Positions 1 through 10,022 of a stretch of 64,000 nt of DNA are shown here, piece by piece (within the stretch, counting starts at the first letter, position 1; each line of letters begins with the position of its first letter). The stretch is from Malania oleifera. Its lineage: Eukaryota > Streptophyta > Magnoliopsida > Santalales > Ximeniaceae. A program made the translations under genes and the position numbers. The DNA lies in NCBI RefSeq assembly GCF_029873635.1, contig NC_080422.1, positions 1,840,001-1,904,000 on the forward strand, in the 5' to 3' direction. The notes under the pieces were generated by a model, which was given only the letters and a program-made list of their open reading frames with translations, searched no databases and was not told the origin of the DNA.

Positions 1-1
1 T

Positions 2-2418
2 TTGCAAATAATTGGTGAAACTGGTTTGAGTGGTAATTGCTCGCCAACAAAGAGTCCAATTGGCCGAAAATTGAAGAAGGCGCCTCGTTTAGTCAAAAGT
101 ATGTCATCTGCCTTGATTATTTACTCTCATGATTAAGTGCTCAAAACATGTGAACATTACTTATCTAAATAATAAAAATAATGACCTGATTAATTATTTG
201 TCCAGGTAATGAAGTAAAAGGTGATAAAAAATATAGCAAATTAAGGGTCTCTGCTTTCATAGGGGATCAGAATGGTGTTGAGATGGTTGTTAATCTTCAT
301 GACCGTGATGTTGTAATTCAGGAAAAGCAAGTTGATAATTGTTTGAATAAGATACCAAAATGTAAGTATCCCATTTGACAATTGCCTGTTTTCATCTCTG
401 CCTTAAATGTTACTCATTTAAATTTTTTTTCTCATGCATGTAGCAAATAAGGTATCAAAACTGAAGAGGAAGCATTTAACAAATGATGTGCCTTCACTGA
501 ACTCTGGAAAGTTTATGAAATTGGAAAATGGTGCTGCAAAGCAAGCATCATACAGACAAATTGCAGTACGGAAAATCAAGTCCAGTAAATCCACAATATT
601 AAACCCTTGCCCCATGTCAGATGGATGTGCTCGATCATCAATTAATGGCTTGGAATGGCATAAATGGTCTATAAATGCAAGTCCTGCTGAAAGAGCCCGT
701 GTTAGGGGAACTCGTTTTGTTCACACACGGGATTTAAATTCTGAGACCAGTGCACCTCAGTTATCAAATGTTAAAGGCATTTCTGCAAGAACAAACAGGG
801 TTAAAGTACGCAACCTTCTTGCTGCTGCTGAGGGTGCTGATCTCTTGAAAGCTACTCAGTTGAAGGTGATAGAAACACAAAGTTCGTGTTGGGATCTGTC
901 TTCATATAGTGTTTTTGACTTGATCATTTCATTTTTTTTTTCAGGCGAGAAAGAAGCGTTTGCGTTTCCAACGGAGCAAGATACATGATTGGGGTCTTGT
1001 TGCACAAGAACCAATTGAGGCGGAGGACTTTGTCATTGAATATGTTGGAGAACTAATTCGTGCTCGGGTAATGTTGACTTGATCTACTGTATTGATGACT
1101 GCTTTATATTTTTTTTATGATTTATATGAGGCCTGTTTTTATTTATCAACTGAAACTTCTCCAGTGGATTTTCCGTTAATAAGGTTTTTGATTTTGTAGA
1201 TATCTGATATACGTGAACGCCATTATGAGAAAATGGGAATTGGCAGCAGTTACCTTTTTAGACTGGACGATGGTTATGTGGTAAGTAAACCCATGCTTAT
1301 ATTTTGATCAATCTTTGTGAATCCTCACCCCCCCCCCCCCCCCCCAAAAAAAAAAGGATTTTTACTTTAGGCCATTTTCGTATGCATTGATAGTGGTTGG
1401 CCATAATTAGTTGGGGTGTGTTAATAACACTTCAGAGGAGGAAATTAATGGGTAAGAGAGTTTAAACTCATTGTCAAGTTGACTAATGAATGGTTCACTA
1501 AAATGTTAGTGTTGGCTCTCAGCCACTGTTATCAAGCCTTTATCTCATTTGGTTATCGAGCTTCCTTCTCTTTCTCATTGCTATCTATATTGACCTCAAC
1601 AATTGCTTAATTAATGTTGCTGAGGCTATCTTGAAAATGTTAAAATACCATGAATACTTAACAAAGAGGAAAACTTGTTCATGTGCGAGAATGTTAAATT
1701 AGCTTTTGACATGGGGCTCATGCAAAGCATGCTTGGATGCGTGTAGCATTTCAAGGGAGGGAGACGTTGATAGGAGAAGCTCACTAGAATGAGATGAAGG
1801 CAGAGTGAGGTTGTCAGATGAGCTGCAAATATGCAACCATCAATTGGAGAGTGAAGAGAGCTGGTGATATTCAAGTTTTGAACACAGATTTAAGGAGTGT
1901 GTTGGTAAAAAATCATGAAACTTGCCGAGTTATATTCCAAGGTGGTTAAACCAAAATGGAAGATGTGCTTCGTTACATTTGCTTGTGCATGGGTGTTGGG
2001 TGCAAATATTGCTTCTGACACATCAAATGATCAGATTTTTCAGAACTAGGGCCATATGGACATGCCAAAATGCTCACATTTTAAAATGTTCTTTAATTTG
2101 TTATGTGAGCTTTATCTAAAATTGTGTTTTTATTTGGCACAAGTTGCTCAATATGCATACTCTATCCATTTCAAATCACACACACTGGAAACTCAATGAA
2201 CATATTCTTGGAAGAGTATCCTACAATACATGTTGGACACATCCCATACCTTGTCTTCTTGTCTTGTCCTGAACATGGGTATTTGAAGGTATATAGAGTT
2301 GATGAATAATAGAAATTAGATCTATCGAATTACCTCAAGGACTTGCCATCCAATATATCTCTATTCATAACACCCTTTTTTGAGCGAATTTTTCTTCATG
2401 TTAATGAAATTTGGTGTG

Positions 2419-2468
<50 letters not shown>

Positions 2469-5400
2469 TATACACGTACACATATACATATTGAGATTTA
2501 TAGTTAATATTTATGTGGTTTTTGTGTCGTCCTGGTCAAGATAGTTCATTGCTTCTTTCACATGGTGTTTTGCTTCTTTCATGTATACACTTCATGTGCT
2601 TGTGTTTGTGTAACAATCTTACCCTCCCCAACAGACGATTTATTTTTCTAGTTCTCTCTTTCTCTCTCTCCACCTCCTTGTGTTTGTTTTTGTAGGTTGA
2701 TGCTACAAAGCGTGGAGGGATTGCTAGGTTTATAAATCATTCGTGCGAGGTGTCCTCATGATTTATTCTGTACTTTTTGTACATATAATTTTGTCCATTT
2801 GATGTGAAAATAATAATTTGAAATTGTTTTTCGGCAGCCTAATTGCTACACCAAAGTCATAAGTGTTGAAGGCCAAAAAAAAATTTTTATTTATGCAAAA
2901 CGACACATAGCTGCTGGTGAAGAGATCACATACAATTACAAGTTTCCTTTGGAGGAGAAGAAGATTCCTTGCAACTGTGGTTCTCGCAGGTTACATGCAA
3001 ATAGATTTTTTGTTGGTGCCCATAAATGTGTGGTTTAGTTGCATATTTGGCCTGTATTGAGTTTTTTGAATTATCATTGCTTGCAAAGTTGGTAGCTTGG
3101 TGGATAAATTTATGCTTCTAAGCAAGAATTGCTTTATTACATTTTCTTTGCAGAGCATGATTAAATGGTAAGTGAAACTTATTTACTTTGAATTATGCTT
3201 CCGGTTAGACTATGGGAAAACATTTAGAGGCATAACTTGAAAGCAGCATTTTACCGCCATATCATTTACATGTGATTTTTTATGGTTCTTTTGCCAAATT
3301 CCTGAAGTTTTTTCATGTATGTGTCACGGGCGACTATTTCACACCTTTGTGAAAGGACTGTGTGGCGCTGGCTAAACACCTCTTGTTTAACTAGTCAACC
3401 TATCTTTTACCATAATTCATCCACAAAACACTTTCATTATCATTCAAGCAAATATCAACGGAAGCAGTAAGTAACTTATGAAAGCAGTGGCAAGTAAGCA
3501 GTAAACATTGAAGCAACGCAATTCATTAACAATACCTCCGTTAACATTGTGTGTCTAGCGAGGGAGGCAAGTAAGCTAAATACATTGACAATAACTAGTG
3601 AGTTTTACAAGTTGATGAACACTCACCCTCCCCTAATGTGCTTTCTATGCTATTCTCACTCTGGCACTAGGAAACATCAAAGTGACTGAGGAGTCATATT
3701 ACCTTTTTTAGCATAGAGGAAAACTGCTACTAGAAAAATAACCCTACATTAGTATTTACATGATGGAAACTCAATCCAAACGCATGAGACAAGAGGTCAT
3801 AGGGAAGCATGATGCCTTGAACATGCTCGGCTTGTGACGCTCCCCCACTTATGCAGTTGAAGTCCTCGTAGACTTTGATGCTTGGTACACTTAAACTTTG
3901 TCCACGAACGGTTGCATATCTTCCACTGAAATCCAGTTGAATTCTTCGTTACCAAGGCCTTTCCACTTCACTAAGAACTCCCGCCGCTTCTTTCTCGTGG
4001 TGTGAACACTCTATCTACAAGGGTGTCTTCAACTTCATGTCTGTCAGGTTGCACTGTCTTCAATTTGGCTCTGGTTAACTGACTTTTGCTTGGATCTTTT
4101 GTATCGGCGTTGAAAGGCTTGAGGTAGCTGATGTGAAACACGGGATGCACTTTCATCCAAGTCAAGGGGTTGATTCTGTGAGAGGCCTTCCTGGCTTTGG
4201 CCAAGATGGGAATTGGTCCTTCATATTTACGAAGTATTCTCCTATCTCGTCCCCATAGTGACTTGATCTGTTCAGGATTGAGCTTAACAAGCACTAAGTC
4301 ACTTACGTTGAAGTGTTGTGGTCTTCACCCCTGATCTGTCCATTTCTTCATCCGCTTAGAAGTTTTCTCTAGGTAGGCTCGGGTAATCTCTGCATTCTGT
4401 CTCCTTTCTCTATTGAAGATGTACGCCTTGGGACTCTTTCCTCTGTATGGCTCATCCACTGTGTGAGGTAACAATGGTTGTTAGCCTGTAATAAGCTCAA
4501 AAGGGCTCTTGAGCTCCTTTGGGCATTGAAGTAGAACTGAGCCACATAAAGTAGTTGCACCCAATTCTTGTGTTTGGCGTTGACGAAATGGCGCAAGTAC
4601 TCTTCTAGTAGCCCAGTGAATCTCTCCGTCTGTCCGTATGTCTGTAGATGATAACTTGAAAAGATTTCAAGTTGTGAACTGAGGATTCTGAAAAGTTCCC
4701 ATGGTTTGGATGATACTGGTAGGGGCTTCAACATCCTTGCAATCTTCTTCCACTCTACCTTGTCTTGTTGGCAACTGAGACTAGTTTGGGTATAGTCAAC
4801 CACATCATCGCGCATGTATGACTAATAATACCTCTGGTTCAGTATAGCCAAAGTGCGTTGTCATCTTGGACGTCCGGCCCACATGGTATCATGACTCTCT
4901 CAACAATGTCTTCCTTAAATCACTAGCTCGTGGTACAAAGAGCCGGCTACAAGGGGTCATCACCAATCGGTCTTTCATCCAAAACTGACGTGCTTTCCCG
5001 TCTTCAGTCAGCTTCATGAGGTTCTGCGCAATTGGATCTTTGGCAAAGTTCTCTTTGATGCGCTCCTGCATCGTCGTGGTAACAGTACTCACAGTCAGGT
5101 GTGTTACCATTTGCAAGGCCGCTGGCTCAGTCTTCCTACTCAGTGCATCAGCGACTTGGTTCAGGTGCCCCGCCTTGTGCTAAAATGCAAAATCAAATTC
5201 TGTTAAGAATTCTTGTCATCGGCCTTGCTTGGGTGTCAACTTCGGCTGTTTGAAGAAGTGGCTAACATTCGAGTTATCCGTTTTCGCCACAAGCCTTGAC
5301 CCAAGTAAGTAATGTTGCCACACGCGGAGACAATGTATCGCTACTATCATCTCCTTCTCTTGAGCTGTGTACTTCCGCTCCGCTTCACTAAGCTTACGGT

Positions 5401-8400
5401 TTGTATGCAACAGGATGCCCCTCTTGTAACAAGACTCTTCTAAGGGTGTAGTCTAATGCATCTGTTTGTACCTCGAAGGGTTTCATTACATGCAGAAGAG
5501 CGAGTACCGAATCTCTCATCATGACATCCTTCAAGTCATCAAAGGCTCCCTGATACTTTGTCTAGTTCCACCCATGATCATTCTTCAGTAGTTTTGTCAT
5601 TGAAGCAGTTCTCCGCAAGTATCCCTCTACAAACTTCTTGTAATAGTTGGCAAGGCCAAGAAAGGTATGCAGCTCCTTCACTATCGTTGAGATCTTTCAT
5701 TCTTGAATCGCCCATACCTTCTCCATATCTATCCTGATATGACCTTGCTCAATCACATGACCAAGGAATTTGATGCTCCGCTGAGCGAAAGAGCACTTCT
5801 CTTTCTTCACATATAGACTGTTTCCCTTCAGCTTGTCAAACACTTTCCGTAGATGCTCTTCATGTTTCTCCAGAGTAATAATGTAGACAATAATATCATC
5901 CAGGTACACCACGACAAACTTGTCGAGGTACTTATGAAATACCTGGTTTATCAAGGTACATAATGTTGCGCTGGTTTATCAAGGTACAGAATGTTACAGG
6001 AGCATTCGTCAACCCGAATGACATCACCAAGAATTCATACGCCGCATACCGCATCACACAAGTAGTCTTTGGCTCATCCCCATAAGCAATTCTCACATGA
6101 TAGTAGCTTGACCCCAAGTCAAGTTTAGTGAAGTACTTGGCATGACTCATTAGATCTAACATATTGGCAATCAACGGAATAGGATACTTGTTGCGCACGG
6201 TCACCTTGTTGAGCTTGCTGTAGTCTACACACGTTTGCATGCTCCCATCATGTTTCCTCTGAAACAACACAGGTGCTCCAACGCTGCTTTGGAAGGGCGA
6301 AATGATCCCATTTCCAACAACTCATCAAGTTGTTTCTCAGCTTTGCTAGCTCTGGAGGCACCATTCGATATGACCCCTTAGCAGGTGGCTTCACTCTTGG
6401 AAATAACTCGATCTCATGCTCCACACCCGATCGTGGAGGCAAGTTATGAGGTAGCTTATCTAACATCACCTCCTTATACTCATCCAACACAGCTTGGATG
6501 GTCGTAGGCACCAATTTGTGGGCTACTTCATCGACCATCACCATGGCTAGATATGTCTACTCATCATTTCTCAATCCCTTGATGAGTTTCATGGCCGAAA
6601 GGAACTTCTCATCGTTTCATTTCTTTGCAATGGCTTGAACCATGCAATGGTGATCTCCCATTAGACACAGGGAACTAGCAAAAGGCATCAGCACTGCCTT
6701 AGTCTCCCTTGGCAATTTCATTCCCAAAATGACTTGAAAGTCATCCAATGACACCGTTGTGAAATTCACATGATCTGCTCACTGCCCAAGCTTCATAGTC
6801 ACTTACTTGGCTATTCTAGAGTAGGCTGGATTACATAATTCACCACTTTCATGCGCCCTGAATCCTTCTCCAAGAATAAGTTGAGTCTCTTTGTCTCTGC
6901 CTATGAAACAAAATTATGAGTAGCCCCGATATCCACCATAGCGCAAGTATTATTCCTATTGATCCTCGAGTCCACAAATATCAGTCCTTTTGCTTGTGTA
7001 ACTTTCGGTGCTTTTGCTTTCTTTTCCAATGCGTTCACCAGCCGCATTGCACCCTTCCTCGGGGTATCCTCCTCTTCCCCATCACTTTCCCTAATCTGCT
7101 CTGTAGTGGAAGCTTGTAAGGCATTAAGTTGCCGTCACTCAAAAACTCTGTGAGGTCCTCGACGCAAGTAACACGAAATTTTACTCTTTCCATTGGGTGT
7201 GTTGAATCCTCGAGATGATGAAGTTTCTTTTGAACTTGATGCTTTATAGTCGGCTCCCCAACTTTTGTGTTTGCCCTTCTTGAAAGACTTTTCGTTGTTT
7301 CCCCCTACACTAAACTCTTTGGATGAAGCGGTAGTATCACTAGCGTAGTTAGTCAAGCGCTCCACGGTGGCTTGTGCGGTAGATAAATCTTGAACTCTTT
7401 GCCTATGAAGTTTTGTTCTTGCCCACGGTTTCAACCCCTCAAGAAAATAGAACAACTTGTCCTTTTTCGACATGTCCCTGATATCTAACATCAAAGCAGA
7501 AAACTGTTTCACGTATTCACTGATTGACCCATTATGCTTGAGGTCTTTTAGCTTCTTTCTAGCATTGTACTCCACATTCTTAGGAAAGAATTAGTCACAT
7601 TCTCAGGGAAGAATTGGGCCTTGAGCTCTCTCTTCAAGTCTGCTCAACAATCCACAACACAATGTCCATTTTCAATTTCACTGTACTTAGTATGCCACCA
7701 CAATTTGGCGTCACCAACCAAGTACATAGTTGTAGTATCCACTTTCACCTATTCTGAGTCCGTCCTCAAAGCACGGAATTACTGCTCCATATCAAACAAG
7801 AAGTTCTCCAACATATTGGCATCACAGGCACTCCCATACGTCCTGGGTTTTGGTACCTTGGTCTTGCTAAACCCCGAAGTGTTAAGAGTTCCCCGTAGCA
7901 AAAACCACCAAATTTACTATTTGAGCTTGCAAGGTTTCCACAGTATGGTGAAAGTCCTCTGACATTTCACCTATCAAACTTGTTTGATGCTTTAGTGATT
8001 CCATCACTTCATCAACAAGTTCCCTCAATTGGGCCATCTCTGTGGCCACATTGTTGGTTGATGTCTTAGCCTTTGCTTCCAGCACACTAATTCTCTCAGC
8101 ATTGGTTGGCGCTGTGGTCATTTACCAAAGCTTTCCCAATTCCACAACGAAGGCAACTGAATTCACGTAGCAACTAACTGAGCTCTAATACCAGGTGTCA
8201 CGGGCTGAATATATCAAACCTTTGTGTAAGGACCGTGCGGTGCTAGCTAAACCCCTCTTGTTTAACTAGCCAGCCTATCGTTTACCACAATTCATCCACA
8301 AAATACTTTAATTTTCATTCAAGCAAATATCAGCGTAAGCAGTAAAAAACTTATGAAAGCAGTGGCAGGTAAGCAGTAAACATTGAAGCAATGCAATTCA

Positions 8401-10022
8401 TTAACAACACCTTTGTTAACATTGTGTGCCTAGCGAGAGAGGCAAGTAGGCTAGGCATGTTGATAATAGCTAGTGAGTTTTACAAGTTGATGAACACTCA
8501 CTCTCCCCTAAGGAGCTTTCTATGCTATTCTCACTCTGGCACTAGGAACCATCATAGTGACCGAGGAGTCATATTGCCTTTTTTAGTATAGAGGAAAACT
8601 ACTACTAGAAAATAATCCTACATTAGTATTTACAGGATGGAACTGATCACAAACGCACGCGACAAGCGGTCACAAGCAAGCATAATGCCCTAAGCAAGCT
8701 TGGCTCGTGATGGTGTATGGTTTACCATGTATGCTTTACAAACAACTATGGTTTGCCTGACAAAATTCAGGCTTAGTCATTTCTTGCAGTAAATTTTATT
8801 ATCTTTTACATGTGATTTTTTATGGTTCTTTTGCCAAATTCGTGAAGTTTTCTCATGTATGGTATACCATGTATGCTTTACAAACAACTATGGTATGCCT
8901 GACAAAATTCAGGCTGTCATTTCTTGCAGTAAAATTTATTATTATTAACATAATTTAAAAATGTTGAGCATGAGATATAGTTATATAAGGACTTCATGCA
9001 TGAGAATTGGAATTTTTTACTGGTCAGTTTTTTTATTATAAAAGGAAGTAGTAAAATTCTTTGTCAAATTTGGTTTGGCGGATATGAGGTTAAAGACATC
9101 TTACAAAATGTAAATGGAAATTTCTTTTCAAACATTTACCATGTTCTTTTTAATTCTGATGTTTTTTTTTTTTTTATGTTTGTAATTCTGCCTTACATTC
9201 TCATCTTTTTTTTTTCAAACAAAAAAAAGTAGGAATTTTTTTTAAAAAAATTATTCAGTGAACTTGCACCTTGCACTTAAAGGTTTACACCTTACTTGAC
9301 AGGAGATTCAAAATTTGTTCATTATTAGTTCATGCATATGCTGTGGAGTGCGGATAGATATAGATGTTATTGCTGCCATGGCTTCTGTTGGGGTAGTTGT
9401 AAATGTTGTAGTTATTTTCACCCTAAAAAAATTAAAAGACTATGGCTGTTAATCCCTTGCTCCAATTTTCTCTTTTATGCTTGTTGATTTTATGCACACA
9501 ATTTTAGCGAAGGTAAAAGGCTCTGACCTCCCCTGAGGTTCTGCAGAAAAAGGGGGACCTCCCCTGAGGTTTCAAAAATTCCAAGCTCCCTTGACATTTG
9601 ATTTTTAGGACACTTAATCACTTATAGCCCCTCCCTGGTTTGTCTTTCTGCCAAGCTTAAGGGAAGGTTTGTGGGATTTTTGAAATCTTAATGGAGGTTA
9701 GCATCTTTTTCAAATCTCAAAGGAGAAGTTTGTGTCTTTTCACCAAACCTTAGGGTATGTCAATGTCTTTTGCCCTATAATAATTATTTCTGTAAATTAA
9801 TCCCGTTATTCCTGTAATACGATCGCTGGATTTTTTGTTATGATTATGCTGTATGATGAAAATGAATTTTTTATTTACCCTTTTTCTCACTGGGAAAATC
9901 TGTATCTGGATTTTATTAATGTGTACATTAAGTGTCCATAATTGTGTAATTGCACTGATGACTGATTTATTATTGTTTTGATTGCTTATCTATGGTTCAG
10001 GTGTCGTGGCTCAATGAATTAG
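2..10022 (+). CDS. ATXR7: ATXR7-like SET1-class histone H3K4 methyltransferase, 3' part (8 exons)
   Basis: Partial gene; the 5' part lies left of the window. Coding exons joined by GT-AG introns: 2-98, 206-361, 444-865, 945-1067, 1200-1280, 2696-2749, 2838-2989, 10001-10022. All phases agree and give 368 residues plus TAG. Seen: an N-SET motif ([18 protein letters not shown]), a basic stretch [18 protein letters not shown] that opens the SET domain, [28 protein letters not shown], the catalytic and SAM-binding [21 protein letters not shown], and a post-SET zinc motif CNCGSRRCRGSMN at the C-terminus. Family knowledge: SET1-type enzymes methylate H3K4 in COMPASS-like complexes, and ATXR7/SDG25 supports FLC expression in Arabidopsis. 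Odd: the final intron (2990-10000) is 7 kb and holds an antisense LTR retrotransposon, so the last seven residues, including the last post-SET cysteine, sit far downstream. No key SET residue looks changed. Alternative: another SET1/TRX-class member, but the sequence fits ATXR7 best. Confidence 0.93.
1281..2695 (+). other. Intron 5 of ATXR7-like gene, with homopolymer and microsatellite
   Basis: A 1.4 kb intron between the two exons that carry LDDGYV and VDATKRGG. It contains a run of 18 C followed by 10 A at 1328-1355 and an interrupted (TA)n tract at about 2427-2471. It ends in a strong pyrimidine tract before the acceptor at 2695. The open frames here are short and show no family similarity I recognise. 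Confidence 0.85.
3322..3841 (-). repeat. 3' LTR of the intronic chromovirus
   Basis: It starts TGTCACGGGC on the + strand and matches 8196-8714 over its whole length with scattered differences. The purine-rich tract lies directly to its right, which marks it as the 3' LTR of a - strand element. Its outer limit comes from the 5-bp target duplication; the exact inner limit is uncertain by a few bases. Confidence 0.85.
3877..6544 (-). pseudogene. Pol region of the intronic chromovirus (RT, RNase H, integrase, chromodomain), broken
   Basis: On the - strand the recognisable parts are: RT with [29 protein letters not shown] and [11 protein letters not shown] (about 5697-6270); RNase H-like [17 protein letters not shown] (about 5216-5410); integrase core and C-terminus with QTYGQTERF and YEGPIPIL (about 3971-4815); and a terminal chromodomain with [10 protein letters not shown] (about 3877-3970). 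The order RT-RH-INT with a C-terminal chromodomain places it among Ty3/gypsy chromoviruses. The copy is non-functional, with many breaks. Confidence 0.85.
7135..8121 (-). pseudogene. Gag region of the intronic chromovirus, broken
   Basis: The N-terminal part (7882-8121) is helical and coiled-coil-like ([20 protein letters not shown]). The part at 7135-7575 resembles a retrotransposon Gag core ([33 protein letters not shown]), followed by a basic, serine-rich tail and a zinc-knuckle-like end. Position next to the PBS and 5' LTR agrees with Gag. Broken copy. Confidence 0.8.
8196..8714 (-). repeat. 5' LTR of the intronic chromovirus
   Basis: Homologous to 3322-3841. On its left is the tRNA-Met-type primer binding site read on the - strand, which marks it as the 5' LTR. 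The right end is set by the target duplication GTATG at 8715-8719. Confidence 0.85.
8715..8955. repeat. About 150-bp tandem duplication in the ATXR7 intron, first copy split by the chromovirus
   Basis: One unit is 3262-3321 joined to 8715-8805; the other is about 8806-8955. Both contain the stretches CATGTATG, CCATGTATGCTTTACAAAC and CATTTCTTGCAGTAAA. The second unit is uninterrupted at the point where the retrotransposon entered the first, so it acts as a paralogous empty site. Confidence 0.85.
9511..9776. mobile_element. MITE-like element with imperfect terminal inverted repeats
   Basis: A 266-bp non-coding segment. Its left end (about 9511-9540) and the reverse complement of its right end (about 9746-9776) match over about 30 bp with several mismatches. 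Both ends share the core AAAAG-C--TGAC-----CCCT-AGGTT. The inside repeats ACCTCCCCTGAGGTT twice near the left end. No clear target duplication was found, so the exact termini and superfamily are open. Confidence 0.55.

Larger units (their letters stand above)
3322..8714 (-). mobile_element. Ty3/gypsy chromovirus copy inside the last ATXR7 intron (fossil)
   Basis: LTR retrotransposon in antisense to the host gene. LTRs at 3322-3841 and 8196-8714 flank a 4.35 kb internal region. On the - strand the order is PBS, Gag, protease/RT, RNase H, integrase, chromodomain, PPT. The PBS (TGGTATTAGAGC, complement of 8182-8193) is one base from the usual initiator-Met type. The PPT is purine-rich (AAGTGGGGGAG) just before the 3' LTR. 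Direct repeats GTATG lie at 3317-3321 and 8715-8719. The reading frames are broken many times, so this is a dead copy. The LTRs differ at about one base in ten by eye, which suggests roughly 4 million years at common plant rates (inference). Confidence 0.9.

Noticed and set aside
434-988. A 184-codon open frame on the + strand
   Set aside because: Only 444-865 of it is coding (ATXR7 exon 3). The start is in the intron and the tail reads through the donor at 866.
1921-2310. Candidate exons in ATXR7 intron 5
   Set aside because: The flanking exons 5 and 6 join in phase and give an uninterrupted SET domain; an insert here would break it.
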